From Enterobacter ludwigii (lineage in GTDB: Bacteria; Pseudomonadota; Gammaproteobacteria; Enterobacterales; Enterobacteriaceae), in contig CP083824.1 of assembly GCA_023023105.1 (NCBI GenBank), forward strand, positions 558,001 through 622,000: 64,000 bases of DNA, written 5' to 3'. Shown here in pieces: positions 26,293-35,731 of this stretch. A program made the translations under genes and the position numbers. Each line of letters opens with the position of its first letter. Position 1 is the first letter of the stretch. The notes beneath the pieces were generated by a model. The model was not told where the DNA came from. It searched no databases and worked only from the letters and a program-made list of their open reading frames with translations.

Positions 26293-28401
26293 ATGCAGCC
26301 AATGACGGCGCTTTCCCCGGCAGCCACCCTGCCGCCGCTGCGCGATGAATTACACATCCACCCGGCGGGCAATAATCGGGACGGTTCCCCTGCCTGGCAT
26401 CTGGCAGATCCGGTGCGTAACCTCTTTTTCCGCCTTGGCTGGCTGGAATTTGAGATGGTTCGCCGCTGGGCGCTGGGTAGCGCGCCTCAGATTGCCGAGG
26501 CCATCAGCCGGGAAACCACGCTGACGGTGGAAGAGGAGGACGTCACCCTCTTCCTGCGTTTTTTGCAACAGCAGCAGTTGTTACGCCACAGCAGCTTTAA
26601 ATCTCGCCCCCCGCTGTGGAAACGCATTCTGCATGGCTATCTGTTTATTCGCCTGCCGCTGATTCGCCCGGAAAAAGCCCTGCGCCGCTTTTTACCCTGG
26701 GTCTGCTGGCTGTTCAGCGTACCTTTTTTGCTGGTAACGCTGCTTGCGGCACTTAGCGGGCTGGTGCTGGCGGCTCGCCAGTGGGATAGCGTACAGGCAG
26801 CGCTGCACGGGGCGCTTAGCTGGAACGGCGCGCTGGCGTTTGCCGTGGCGCTGATTTTCTCGAAATGCTGGCATGAGCTGGGGCACGCGTTTGTGGCAAC
26901 CCGGCATGGCGTGCGCGTCGGCCATATGGGTGTCGCCCTGTTGGTGCTCTGGCCGATGGCCTATACCGATACCGGAGAGAGCTGGAAGCTGTCCCGCTCG
27001 CAGCACCGGCTGGCGATTGCCAGCGCCGGGATCGTGGCCGAACTGATGCTGGCAGGCTGGGCGACGCTGTTCTGGAGCTTTGCGCCGGAAGGAAACGTCA
27101 AAAACGCGCTGTTTTTTCTCGCCACCACCGCCTGGGTAATGACGGTCGCCGTTAACGCCAGCCCGTTTATGCGCTTTGACGGCTATTACATTCTGAGCGA
27201 CTGGCTGGATTATCCGGCGCTGCATGAGCGCGCGGGCAACTGGGCAAAACGCTGGATGCGCGGGCATCTGCTGGGGCTGGACGATCCCCTGCCAGATAAC
27301 GTTTCGCCCGCCTTTTCCCGCTTTCTGACCCTGTTTGCTTTCGCCACCTGGATCTATCGCCTGACGCTGTTTATCGGCATCGCGCTGGTGGTCTATCACG
27401 CGTTTTTCAAAGCGCTCGGCCTGGTGCTGTTTTTTATTGAAATCATCACGTTTGTGGTGCACCCCCTGTTTCGTGAACTGAGGATCTGGCATATGCGTCG
27501 CCAGGAAGTAAAACCCGCGCGGCTTCTGCGCCTGTGCATCATGTTGCTGGCCCTCGGGCTGACCGTGTTTTTGCCCTGGTCCAGGCAGGTGTCGCTGCAC
27601 GGGGTGATGGAGGCGGGCGTCGCACAACCTGTCTATACCCCGTACGCCGCCCAGCTTGAGAAGGTGCGGGTAAAAGATGGAGATACGGTCACCGTCGGGC
27701 AGACGCTCTTTGAGCTGGTGGCCCCACTTCCCGGCGATGAAAAAGCAAAGGCGCAGGCGCTGAATCAGGCCTGGCAGGCCAGTGCCCGTGGCGCGATGGC
27801 GCTGAATAAAGACGGAGCAGCAAAACAGGTGCTCGCCGAGCAGATGGCGCGCCAGTATGCCACTCAGCAACAGGCCAGCGTCGTTGAACTGCAACGCCTG
27901 CAACTGCTGGCAACGCAAAAAGGGGTGGTGCATGACGTGGTTCAGACGCTGCACGCGGGCAGTTGGGTGTCGCCGGGTACCCGCATCGCCAGCGTGGTAG
28001 ATCCGTATCACTGGCGGGTGAAAGCGCTGGTGAGCGAGACCGATTTGTCGCGTCTGCGCCCTCAGGCGAAGGCGAAGGTGTATGTCGAGGGGCAATGGCA
28101 GACAGTGCAGGGCACAATTGTCGCTATCGACCACGATGCGGTAAAACGCCTGCCAAACCTGATGCTGGCCCAGCCTCACGGCGGCCCCGTTGCGCTTAAC
28201 CCGACGCTTGCAGCGAAGGAACTGCGCCCGGCGGCAGTCTGGTATCGGGTGGTGATTGAGGGAACGTCGACCCGGCCACTCACCCAGGAGCAGCGCGTGC
28301 AGGTGGACGTCAGCAGCGAGCCGCAGAGCTTCGCCCACGGCTGGATAAATAGCGCGATGTTGATGCTGATTCAGCAAACGGGGTTCGGTAAGGAGGGATA
28401 A
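26293..28401 (+). CDS. PqqD-like / M50 site-2-type metalloprotease / HlyD fusion
   Basis: This 702-residue protein starts at ATG 26293, one base after the upstream stop. Residues about 37-100 resemble a PqqD-like winged-helix peptide-recognition domain ([19 protein letters not shown] ... [16 protein letters not shown]). A multi-pass membrane segment carries the zinc motif HELGH (194-198) and [10 protein letters not shown] (about 287-296), the second M50 ligand motif. After further helices, residues about 440-700 form a periplasmic lipoyl/hairpin adaptor ([20 protein letters not shown]). The protein would thus combine substrate recognition, an intramembrane protease fold and an adaptor. All catalytic residues look intact. 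It closes the export operon; no ABC transporter gene accompanies it. Confidence 0.82.
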   Translation: MQPMTALSPAATLPPLRDELHIHPAGNNRDGSPAWHLADPVRNLFFRLGWLEFEMVRRWALGSAPQIAEAISRETTLTVEEEDVTLFLRFLQQQQLLRHSSFKSRPPLWKRILHGYLFIRLPLIRPEKALRRFLPWVCWLFSVPFLLVTLLAALSGLVLAARQWDSVQAALHGALSWNGALAFAVALIFSKCWHELGHAFVATRHGVRVGHMGVALLVLWPMAYTDTGESWKLSRSQHRLAIASAGIVAELMLAGWATLFWSFAPEGNVKNALFFLATTAWVMTVAVNASPFMRFDGYYILSDWLDYPALHERAGNWAKRWMRGHLLGLDDPLPDNVSPAFSRFLTLFAFATWIYRLTLFIGIALVVYHAFFKALGLVLFFIEIITFVVHPLFRELRIWHMRRQEVKPARLLRLCIMLLALGLTVFLPWSRQVSLHGVMEAGVAQPVYTPYAAQLEKVRVKDGDTVTVGQTLFELVAPLPGDEKAKAQALNQAWQASARGAMALNKDGAAKQVLAEQMARQYATQQQASVVELQRLQLLATQKGVVHDVVQTLHAGSWVSPGTRIASVVDPYHWRVKALVSETDLSRLRPQAKAKVYVEGQWQTVQGTIVAIDHDAVKRLPNLMLAQPHGGPVALNPTLAAKELRPAAVWYRVVIEGTSTRPLTQEQRVQVDVSSEPQSFAHGWINSAMLMLIQQTGFGKEG

Positions 28402-28515
28402 GTGCCGTGCGGGATTGTCCCGGCAGTGTCTTTCTCGGCAAGGTCTGGGGGACAAATCCGCACCGCTCTCCCCTTGCTGTGAGGGATCCCCCCAAAAATG
28501 CGAGCACGTTCGGTC

Positions 28516-28550
28516 CCCTCTCCCTTGAGGGAGAGGGTTAGGGTGAGGGG
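28516..28550. repeat. Dispersed palindromic repeat at the cysS remnant's 3' end
   Basis: CCCTCTCCC and GGGAGAGGG (28516-28537) form a 9-bp stem with a TTGA loop, followed by TTAGGGTGAGGGG. A second copy of the family lies at 46906-46938. The element abuts the point where the cysS reading frame has lost its stop codon. Confidence 0.7.
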
Positions 28551-28577
28551 GAAAAGCAGAAACCTAAGAAAAAAATA

Positions 28578-29789
28578 CTTACGACGCCAGGTCGTCCCCT
28601 GCGGGCCATCTTCCAGCACGATACCCATCTCATTGAGACGGTCGCGCGCCGCATCTGCCGCCGCCCAGTCCTTCGCTTTACGCGCATCCAGACGCTGCTG
28701 AATCAAGGCTTCAATCTCAGCCACTTCGCCGTCATCCGCCTTTACGCTGCTTTGCAGGAAGACATCCGGCTCCTGCTCCAGCAGACCCAGCACGCCAGAA
28801 AGCTTACGCAGATGGGAAGCCAGCGCATTCGCCGCCGCCATATCTTCTGCTTTCAGGCGATTCACTTCACGCGCCATATCAAACAGCACGGAATAGGCTT
28901 CCGGGGTGTTGAAGTCATCGTTCATCACCTCGACAAAGCGCGCTTCGAACGCCTCGCCACCGGCCGCCGCGACAGATTTGTCGGTGCCGCGCAACGCGGT
29001 ATACAGACGCTCCAGCGCCGAGCGTGCCTGCTTGAGGTTATCTTCGCTGTAGTTCAACTGGCTGCGATAGTGACCGGACATCAGGAAATAGCGAATGGTT
29101 TCGGCATCGTAATATTTCAACACGTCGCGCACAGTAAATAAGTTGCCCAGTGATTTGGACATCTTCTCGCGATCCACCATCACCATGCCGGAGTGCATCC
29201 AGTAGTTCACATACTCGCCGTCATGGGCACAAGTAGACTGGGCGATTTCGTTTTCGTGATGCGGGAACATCAGGTCCGAACCGCCGCCGTGAATATCGAA
29301 ATGGTTGCCCAGCTGTTTGCAGTTCATTGCGGAACACTCAATGTGCCAGCCCGGACGTCCTTCGCCCCACGGCGATGTCCAGCTCGGCTCGCCCGGCTTG
29401 GACATCTTCCACAGCACGAAGTCCATCGGGTTACGCTTCACATCAACGACGTCCACGCGAGCGCCCGCCTGCAGCTGGTCAAGATCCTGGCGCGACAGCT
29501 GGCCGTAGTGTGGGTCCGTCGGCACAGAGAACATCACGTCGCCGTTATCCGCCACATAGGCGTGACCGCGCGCGATCAGCTGTTCAGTGATTTCGATGAT
29601 CTCGTGGATATGGTGCGTCGCACGCGGCTCGCTGTCCGGGTGCACAATATTCAGTGCGTCAAAATCTTTGTGCATTTCGGCGATCATGCGGTCGACCAGC
29701 GCCACAAAGTTCTCACCGTTTTCATTGGCGCGTTTGATAATTTTGTCGTCGATATCGGTGATATTGCGCACGTATTTCAGCTTATAGCC
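28578..29789 (-). pseudogene. cysS: cysS remnant (cysteinyl-tRNA synthetase) lacking start and stop
   Basis: The frame encodes about 404 residues matching CysS from the [15 protein letters not shown] segment to the normal C-terminal end TTWRRK. The KMSKS loop ([11 protein letters not shown]) and zinc-site region ([18 protein letters not shown]) are present. The first ~58 codons, with the HIGH motif and zinc Cys, are missing because IS903 begins exactly at 29790. At the other end the stop is replaced by TAT, and the frame reads on into a dispersed repeat to 28371. Without the ATP-binding motif it cannot charge tRNA, and cysS is essential, so an intact copy must exist elsewhere. Confidence 0.85.
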
Positions 29790-30846
29790 GGCTTTGTTGA
29801 ATAAATCAGATTTCGGGTAAGTCTCCCCCGTAGCGGGTTGTGTTTTCAGGCAATACGCACGCTTTCAGGCATACCTGCTTTCGTCATTTTGTTCAGCGCT
29901 CGTACCAGGGCCATAGCCTCCGCAACCTGACCATCGTAGTCACGCAGCGTCAGTGAATCTCCCAACAACTGCTTCATTCTGTACATTGCCGTTTCCGCTA
30001 TCGAGCGACGATTGTAATCTGTTGTCCATTTCCACCGCGCATTACTCCCGGTCATTCGCTGATTAGCCACTGCACGGTTACGGTCTGCATATTCACCGGG
30101 CCAGTAACCCGCACCTTTTCGGGGAGGGATAAGCGCGCTGATTTTCTTACGCCGCAGTTCATCGTGACAGAGCCGGGTGTCGTAAGCGCCGTCTGCCGAT
30201 GCTGCCCTGATTTTTCTGTGAGTCTGCCGGATAAGACCCGGGAAGGCTTCTGAGTCCGTCACATTGTTCAGCGACAGGTCTGCACAGATGATTTCATGTG
30301 TGTTGCTGTCAACTGCCAGATGCAACTTTCGCCAGATACGGCGGCGTTCCTGGCCATGTTTTTTGACTTTCCATTCGCCTTCACCAAAGACCTTCAGCCC
30401 GGTGGAATCAATCACCAGATGCGCGATTTCACCCCGGGTGGGCGTTTTGAAACTGACATTAACCGACTTTGCGCGCTTGCTGACACTGGTGTAATCCGGG
30501 CAGCGCAACGGAACATTCATCAGTGTAAAAATGGAATCAATAAAACCCTGTGCAGCCCGCAGGGTCAACCTGAACACGCGTTTAATGACCAGAACGGTGG
30601 TGATGGCGAGATCAGAATAGCGCTGAGGTCTTCCCCGTGATGAAGGCGTTGCCGACTCATACCAGGCCTGAATAGCTTCATCATCCAGCCAGAAAGTTAT
30701 GGAGCCACGGTTGATGAGGGCTTTATTGTAGGTGGGCCAGTTGGTGATTTTGAACTTTTGCTTTGCCACGGAACGGTCTGCGTTGTCGGGAAGATGCGTG
30801 ATCTGATCCTTCAACTCAGCAAAAGTTCGATTTATTCAACAAAGTC
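29790..30846 (-). mobile_element. IS903-group element, copy 1 (1057 bp)
   Basis: The ends are GGCTTTGTTGAATAAATC (29790-29807) and GATTTATTCAACAAAGTC (30829-30846), the 18-bp IS903 inverted repeats with one mismatch, and the length is the canonical 1057 bp. The flanking 9-mers CTTATAGCC and TCGTGCATG differ, so there is no target duplication: one flank is cysS and the other AT-rich island DNA. This indicates a deletion or rearrangement at the element. Confidence 0.95.
29846..30814 (-). CDS. IS903-type transposase, copy 1
   Basis: This 322-residue IS5-family (IS903 group) DDE transposase has [16 protein letters not shown] (first Asp), SADGAYDTR (second Asp) and [17 protein letters not shown] (Glu of the YREK-like box). 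The frame is complete from ATG 30814. Protein differences from copy 2 at many positions (e.g. THLPDNADR versus THPPDNTDH near the N-terminus) show that the two copies are not a recent duplication. Confidence 0.95.
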   Translation of the reverse strand: MKDQITHLPDNADRSVAKQKFKITNWPTYNKALINRGSITFWLDDEAIQAWYESATPSSRGRPQRYSDLAITTVLVIKRVFRLTLRAAQGFIDSIFTLMNVPLRCPDYTSVSKRAKSVNVSFKTPTRGEIAHLVIDSTGLKVFGEGEWKVKKHGQERRRIWRKLHLAVDSNTHEIICADLSLNNVTDSEAFPGLIRQTHRKIRAASADGAYDTRLCHDELRRKKISALIPPRKGAGYWPGEYADRNRAVANQRMTGSNARWKWTTDYNRRSIAETAMYRMKQLLGDSLTLRDYDGQVAEAMALVRALNKMTKAGMPESVRIA

Positions 30847-31222
30847 TCGTGCATGTGAACCACGTTGTATTTAATATTCTATTAAATATTTGTTTAATAG
30901 ATTTATAATTTAATATTGTCCATTAATTAAGATTAAAACACTAGCAACCTCCTTGTAACAAAGCCGCTTGTGGCATGTCGCTTTGCTTACAGAAAGCCTT
31001 CTATTTGGTGTTTTTGCATGATCAATTTAGGCCATTTTGTCAGATCATCTTACAAAGACTACATAGCCAGCCACCTTCCTCCTCTAGTTCATATTCACGT
31101 TAAATTGTCAAGACAATTCAGGTGTCGATCTTTTGTCTGCACTTTCTGGTTTGGCAGGGCCAATATCTGACAAAAGGTCAACGTGTAGGGAGCATGGTGT
31201 GGAAAGAAATGAAACGAATGGT
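30847..31222. other. AT-rich intergenic stretch upstream of the AlpA-like gene
   Basis: This is about 375 bp of island DNA with no convincing gene. CTATTAAA (30879-30886) and TTTAATAG (30893-30900) form a perfect 8-bp hairpin around TATTTG. Several A/T-rich boxes could act as promoter elements for the AlpA-like gene, but none is clear enough to mark. Confidence 0.4.
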
Positions 31223-31390
31223 ATGCAACTTGTCGATATGAAGTGGATAACAGCAACGCTGAAAGTCACTGATAAATGGATTTATAAGCAAATCCAGGAT
31301 GGAAAATTCATGAAGCCAATAAAACTTGGCAGAAGCTCTCGCTGGAGGTTATGTGACGTAAACGAATGGCTGGAAAGTCGTGTGATGTGA
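31223..31390 (+). CDS. AlpA-family helix-turn-helix regulator/excisionase
   Basis: This protein of about 55 residues (MQLVDMKWITATLKVTDKW...) has the AlpA/excisionase winged-helix pattern: a helix-turn-helix (ITATLKVTDKWIYKQIQDG), then FMKPIKLGRSSRWRLCDVNEWL. Small proteins of this type regulate integrase or excision in P4/CP4-like islands. The start is uncertain; the ATG at 31223 gives the usual family N-terminus, while the frame is open further upstream. The base composition is AT-rich, unlike the backbone. Confidence 0.75.
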   Translation: MQLVDMKWITATLKVTDKWIYKQIQDGKFMKPIKLGRSSRWRLCDVNEWLESRVM

Positions 31391-31406
31391 ATATGAAGGG
31401 GGTACG

Positions 31407-32612
31407 ATGGCAATATGTTGCAGAAAAGGATGCAATTTAAATATAGATCCTGTCAGTTACGAGCACAAGGTCAGACTTTGTTATATTCATTTTAATAAAC
31501 GAAAGGAGCTGAGTCATAGAAGAAACGTAAAGAAAGAAATTCGTTGTAAAGTTTGTGGTGCTGACTTTTCTGAAACTAGAAACAATAAATATTGTTCAAA
31601 CAAATGCAAAGGGATCGGTATGCGAATCCTTAAGGAGGCTGACAAAATAGAAGTTTACCATCATTCTTACTGGCTAAACGTAGAGTGCTTTATTAAAAAT
31701 AACCCATTGCAATTAAACTCGATTAACAGCTTAGAGGATATGGCAGAAATAATTAATTTATATAAACTTAAATCTCGGTTGCAGTTCGCATGTAGCCATT
31801 TCCTTGGGGGGGAAATATTATCTAAACATAAAAAAAACGAACATAAACTGATTCCTTTTATTAAGATTGATTTAAGCCATAAATATCCGAATTCTAAAGG
31901 TGGGATGAATGTGGTAGAAAATATCATGATTGCCCCTTCATTTATAAATAAAATGAACAAAGATAAAATTCCTGAAAATAATGCATTTCAAGAGTTTAAT
32001 GGTAAAAGTGCAAACAAAAAAAGAAAAGATATTCGGTGTAGTCTTGTTAACGCCATCACTAAAAATTACTCAGAGGATGAGATAAATGCGATGTTTTATA
32101 AAATAGGAAAATTGCCAAGACTAAAAAATGGTCAAAAAAGAAACCTCGACGTCGCAGATACATTTAATCAGGTTATTATTTTTGAGTTATTAAAAAAAGA
32201 ATGCAAGCGTTTAGAACTAAAAGATTATCTTTACTGTCTTAAATTTGTTGATGAATTTCTAAGAAATAAAACAATAAAATTTAGAGGGAGAAGAGTTACT
32301 TTTTTTCCATGTTATCTTGATATGATTTCACTTGCTTTTTTTCATGCATATCTCCGAGGAGATCCTGATTGTTTTTTGTCTAAATTTAAAGATTTTGTGA
32401 GGACGATGGACAATGGGAAAACAACAACGCGAAGAGTACGCGCACTGTTTTCTGTGCTTGCCATATCACGACGGTACTGTAAGAAATATTTCTCAATATC
32501 TAGTGCTAACCTAGAATCAACTAAAGATACAATATTAACTGTATATGCTAAGGTTTTTGCAGTTAAACCTTCTTATATCTCTGATGAAGGCTACCCACGG
32601 TGGATACGTTAA
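31407..32612 (+). CDS. Unknown island protein with zinc-finger and HNH-like segments
   Basis: This 401-residue basic protein is from AT-rich DNA. An N-terminal CCRKGC motif and a four-Cys finger (CKVCGADFSETRNNKYCSNKC, residues about 48-67) are evident. Residues about 150-185 (KIDLSHKYPNSKGGMNVVENIMIAPSFIN) have the S-H-x-x-P-x-x-x-G-G-x-N-x-x-x-N pattern of HNH-like nucleases, though the second metal His is not obvious. The C-terminal half is helical with no recognisable domain. It starts 16 bp after the AlpA-like gene and overlaps the convergent gene by 4 bp. I cannot assign a function; a nuclease is one possibility. Confidence 0.65.
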   Translation: MAICCRKGCNLNIDPVSYEHKVRLCYIHFNKRKELSHRRNVKKEIRCKVCGADFSETRNNKYCSNKCKGIGMRILKEADKIEVYHHSYWLNVECFIKNNPLQLNSINSLEDMAEIINLYKLKSRLQFACSHFLGGEILSKHKKNEHKLIPFIKIDLSHKYPNSKGGMNVVENIMIAPSFINKMNKDKIPENNAFQEFNGKSANKKRKDIRCSLVNAITKNYSEDEINAMFYKIGKLPRLKNGQKRNLDVADTFNQVIIFELLKKECKRLELKDYLYCLKFVDEFLRNKTIKFRGRRVTFFPCYLDMISLAFFHAYLRGDPDCFLSKFKDFVRTMDNGKTTTRRVRALFSVLAISRRYCKKYFSISSANLESTKDTILTVYAKVFAVKPSYISDEGYPRWIR

Positions 32613-33568
32613 ATACTATCTTGGTAAGGTGCGATATTATTATCATCAAGATTACCGTTAAGTATGTCCATGAAATAATCTATTGCGTTTTTTACATTGC
32701 GAGTGCCGTTATCTTGTGACTCAAGTGCATTATTTATTTCAGTGTTTGTGAGTATTTCATTTTTGTTTGCGCTGAGTATAATGGCATCAATTATAATAAA
32801 AACATCCAGCGCATTTAACTTTCTCTTAATGTTTTCAATTGCTAATATTTTATCTATATTATTTTGTACGGCGCGTGGATATTTTTTTCTTTCAATTTCA
32901 ATTAACCCTTTCAGTTGATTGACAATGATCTCATCAGAATAACGAAGATCTAAACTAAGCCACAAGTTAGATAGGGCGATAGTATCATCTGCATAAGGAT
33001 AGTTTTCTGGGATAGCTCTAACAATTGAATTATTGATTTTTTTTATTTCTTCCATCATTTCAGGGTTAACGCTTCTGCTATATGGGAAATCGTCAGGGGT
33101 GAAATCAATATATTTGTTGCAATGGTTGAAAAAACTAAAGAGCTCGGATGTAGTGTTATGTGCATTTTTCGATGCATTAAAAACATCAAGAAACGTCAAC
33201 TTCTTTACTACCTGTCTGGTGGTTGGTCTAAAAGAAATAAGATCATTGTTTTTATGCTTTAAAATTTCCAAGTTTTTAATGCGTGCCGACAATGCCTCAA
33301 GCGCATCTCTGTGGTCAGAGTTATTCATGAATTTATTTCTCATTATTCTTTTTTTATTGTCTGAGATTTTTTTACCGTCAAAATCAAAAATGTTTTTCTC
33401 CGCACTCCTGACCGCACTTTCACAATCAAAAAACAACTTCCTGCAATAAAATGCATTTACTAAATCCTCTTTTGTGAAGGAGGATGTGAAGTTTGCATAT
33501 ATTTTCTTATGCTTTCTGATAAATTCAATTATCTCATCTTTAGGTTTTGATTGTTTATTCTCTTTCAT
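32609..33568 (-). CDS. Unknown helical island protein
   Basis: This 319-residue, charged, Asn/Lys-rich protein has no signal peptide or membrane helix. The N-terminal third is lysine-rich; the rest is predicted helical with repeated I/L heptads. It overlaps the stop region of the convergent 31407-32612 gene by 4 bp. Base composition matches that gene, suggesting joint acquisition. No family is recognised. Confidence 0.6.
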   Translation of the reverse strand: MKENKQSKPKDEIIEFIRKHKKIYANFTSSFTKEDLVNAFYCRKLFFDCESAVRSAEKNIFDFDGKKISDNKKRIMRNKFMNNSDHRDALEALSARIKNLEILKHKNNDLISFRPTTRQVVKKLTFLDVFNASKNAHNTTSELFSFFNHCNKYIDFTPDDFPYSRSVNPEMMEEIKKINNSIVRAIPENYPYADDTIALSNLWLSLDLRYSDEIIVNQLKGLIEIERKKYPRAVQNNIDKILAIENIKRKLNALDVFIIIDAIILSANKNEILTNTEINNALESQDNGTRNVKNAIDYFMDILNGNLDDNNIAPYQDSI

Positions 33569-33657
33569 ACTTTCTCATGAAAAATTTAAATTTACTTCAA
33601 ATATATATCATGCTCCTGAACCAAGCAAGTTTGCTTAACCATCAGAGGAATTAGGAA

Positions 33658-33798
33658 ATGATGAGACACAATGATGAATTAAAGAAAATGTACTCTCCAC
33701 TTTATTTACTGCCAAAAAATGTTGCCGTAGAAGTCATGAAACGCCTTAACGAAACTATCTGCTACCAGCCGGTGATTGGCATTATGGGGCTTTGTTGA
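33658..33798 (+). pseudogene. N-terminal stump of a YfjP/YkfA-type GTPase cut by IS903
   Basis: After an AGAGGAA-type RBS the frame reads MMRHNDELKKMYSPLYLLPK, then YQPVIGIMG. It then enters IS903 at 33788 and stops. In YfjP/YkfA/YeeP GTPases of CP4 prophage-like islands this region is followed directly by KTGAGKS, the P-loop, so the break is just before the nucleotide-binding site. Only 44 native codons remain. Confidence 0.7.
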
Positions 33799-34843
33799 AT
33801 AAATAAGATTTCGTGCGAACGACCCTGTAGCTGGCTGGATTTTCAGGCAATACGCACGCTTTCTGGCATCCCAGCCTTTGTCATCCTGTTCAACGCACGC
33901 ACCATGGCCATAGCTTCCGCTACCTGACCATCGTAGTCACGCAGCGTCAGTGAATCTCCCAACAACTGCTTCATTCTGTACATTGCCGTTTCCGCTATCG
34001 AGCGACGGTTATATTCCGTTGTCCATTTCCACCGTGCATTGCTTCCGCTCAGCCGCTGATTAGCAACGGCACGGTTGCGGTCTGCGTACTCACCGGGCCA
34101 GTAACCTGCTCCTTTTCGGGGAGGAATAAGCGCGCTGATTTTTTTGCGGCGCAGTTCATCGTGACAGAGCCGGGTATCGTAAGCCCCGTCTGCCGCGGCT
34201 GCCCTGATTTTTCTGTGAGTCTGCCGGATAAGGCCCGGGAAGGCTTCTGAGTCCGTGACGTTATTCAGCGACAGGTCTGCACAGACAACTTCATGTGTGT
34301 TGCTGTCAACAGCAAGATGCAACTTTCGCCAGATACGACGGCGCTCTTTGCCGTGCTTTCTGACTTTCCATTCGCCTTCACCAAAGACCTTCAGCCCGGT
34401 GGAATCAATCACCAGGTGTGCGATTTCACCCCGGGTGGACGTTTTGAAACTGACATTAACCGACTTTGCCCGCTTACTGACACTGGTGTAATCCGGGCAG
34501 CGCAACGGAACGTTCATCAGGGCAAAAATGGAATCAATAAAACCCTGCGCAGCCCGCAGGGTCAGCCGGAATACGCGTTTAATCACCAGAACGGTGGTGA
34601 TGGCGAGATCAGAATAGCGCTGGGGCCTTCCTCGTGATGAAGGCGTTGCCGACTCATACCAGGCCTGAATCGCCTCATCATCCAGCCAGAAAGTGAGGGA
34701 GCCACGGTTGATGAGAGCTTTGTTGTAGGTGGACCAGTTGGTGATTCTGAACTTTTGCTTTGCCACGGAATGGTCTGTGTTGTCGGGAGGATGCGTGATC
34801 TGATCCTTCAACTCAGCAAAAGTTCGATTTATTCAACAAAGCC
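33788..34843 (-). mobile_element. IS903-group element, copy 2 (1056 bp)
   Basis: The ends are GGCTTTGTTGAATAAAT (from 33788) and GATTTATTCAACAAAGCC (34826-34843). It has the same orientation as copy 1 but is clearly diverged in sequence. The flanks GCATTATGG and CTGGTGATG are not duplicated, and cross-comparison with copy 1 flanks also gives no match. The two copies therefore do not form a simple composite transposon. Confidence 0.94.
33843..34811 (-). CDS. IS903-type transposase, copy 2
   Basis: This is a full-length 322-residue IS903-group DDE transposase with [25 protein letters not shown] and [13 protein letters not shown] motifs. It is intact and probably active. It differs from copy 1 mainly near the N-terminus and at scattered conservative sites. 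Confidence 0.95.
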   Translation of the reverse strand: MKDQITHPPDNTDHSVAKQKFRITNWSTYNKALINRGSLTFWLDDEAIQAWYESATPSSRGRPQRYSDLAITTVLVIKRVFRLTLRAAQGFIDSIFALMNVPLRCPDYTSVSKRAKSVNVSFKTSTRGEIAHLVIDSTGLKVFGEGEWKVRKHGKERRRIWRKLHLAVDSNTHEVVCADLSLNNVTDSEAFPGLIRQTHRKIRAAAADGAYDTRLCHDELRRKKISALIPPRKGAGYWPGEYADRNRAVANQRLSGSNARWKWTTEYNRRSIAETAMYRMKQLLGDSLTLRDYDGQVAEAMAMVRALNRMTKAGMPESVRIA

Positions 34844-35439
34844 CTGGTGATGTCTACGCGACGCGCGTTCACCCTCGTGAACAACAGCTGATTATCTTCG
34901 TCGAACTCCACGCCCACAAGGTTACGTGAAATCCCCATAGACCAGGCCTGTTCCACCAGGTTCCAGCGAGCATTGGTTTCAAAGGCGAGGTTTTTATACT
35001 GCAGGCGTTCGCCCAGTAAATAAAAGTTATCCGTCAGGCGGATCCCGTTGTTGGTTTTGCGCTCATCAAGGAAAAAACGTTTATCGATCTCGCCCTGGTT
35101 CACGTAGTGAAAGGCATCAATCACGTTGTTAAAACCAAGGCGCACCGTCGCTTCAATGAGCTGGGCGTGGGTGATTTCACCTCGGTTGAACTTCAGACAG
35201 GTTTCCAGAAATTGGCTGCTGCGGGAGGTGATCTGTTTTGGCGCATGTTTCAGGTGCTCGCAAAGATAGCGGCTGAACGGCACAGCAAGCTGGTCGAGCG
35301 TAATCAAATCGCTGCCCGTCTTATCCACTTCATACAACGCCGACGCCAGCGCAAATTTGTAAGATGCGACGTTCCTTCCAAAGAGGATCACACCACGCCA
35401 GTAGTTCTCAAGCGTCGGATCGGCCTGATAAAATTCCAT
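34844..35439 (-). pseudogene. Truncated HNH-endonuclease-type gene (C-terminus removed by IS903)
   Basis: From the ATG at 35439 the frame reads MEFYQADPTLENYWRGVILFGRNVASYKFALA and continues for about 198 native codons to RVNARRVDITR. It then enters IS903 and stops there. The NYWR-ILFG-N-A-YKFALA start resembles a family of HNH endonucleases whose C-terminal Cys/His nuclease domain follows this point, so the catalytic part seems lost. An upstream in-frame codon (35499) is less likely. Family identification is tentative. Confidence 0.5.
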
Positions 35440-35731
35440 CGATGAAGTCCTGTTACGGTTGGCTGGGCAGGGCGTTACTAAAGCCTGTAACAGGATCACA
35501 TAACAAAATCAGGGTGATGTAAATCGTTAATCTATAGGTTTGATGAATTTTTGTGGGATCTGAGAAGAAGGGCTGGATGCGACGGATTTGTCGTTAAAGG
35601 CAATTTAGCGAAAGAATAGAATTCTGGATGAGGAAAATAAGACTGATTTTCAAGACAGCGATTTACCAGTATCCCCCAAACCCATTCCCTAATCCCCCTC
35701 GTATTTCCCAACTTTACCTGTCGCAAAACCG

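Noticed and set aside
26692..28455. A 587-codon minus-strand frame opposite the M50/HlyD gene
   Set aside because: The plus-strand frame has clear zinc-protease and lipoyl motifs; the reverse frame is His/Arg/Gln-rich shadow.
29790..34843. Composite transposon made of the two IS903 copies
   Set aside because: The copies have diverged, no outer 9-bp duplication exists and the enclosed genes are island relics, so a single transposition unit is not supported.
35532..35726. Small minus-strand ORFs in the symE upstream blocks (also 37717-37923)
   Set aside because: They lie in duplicated promoter sequence, share no convincing protein similarity and lack ribosome binding sites.
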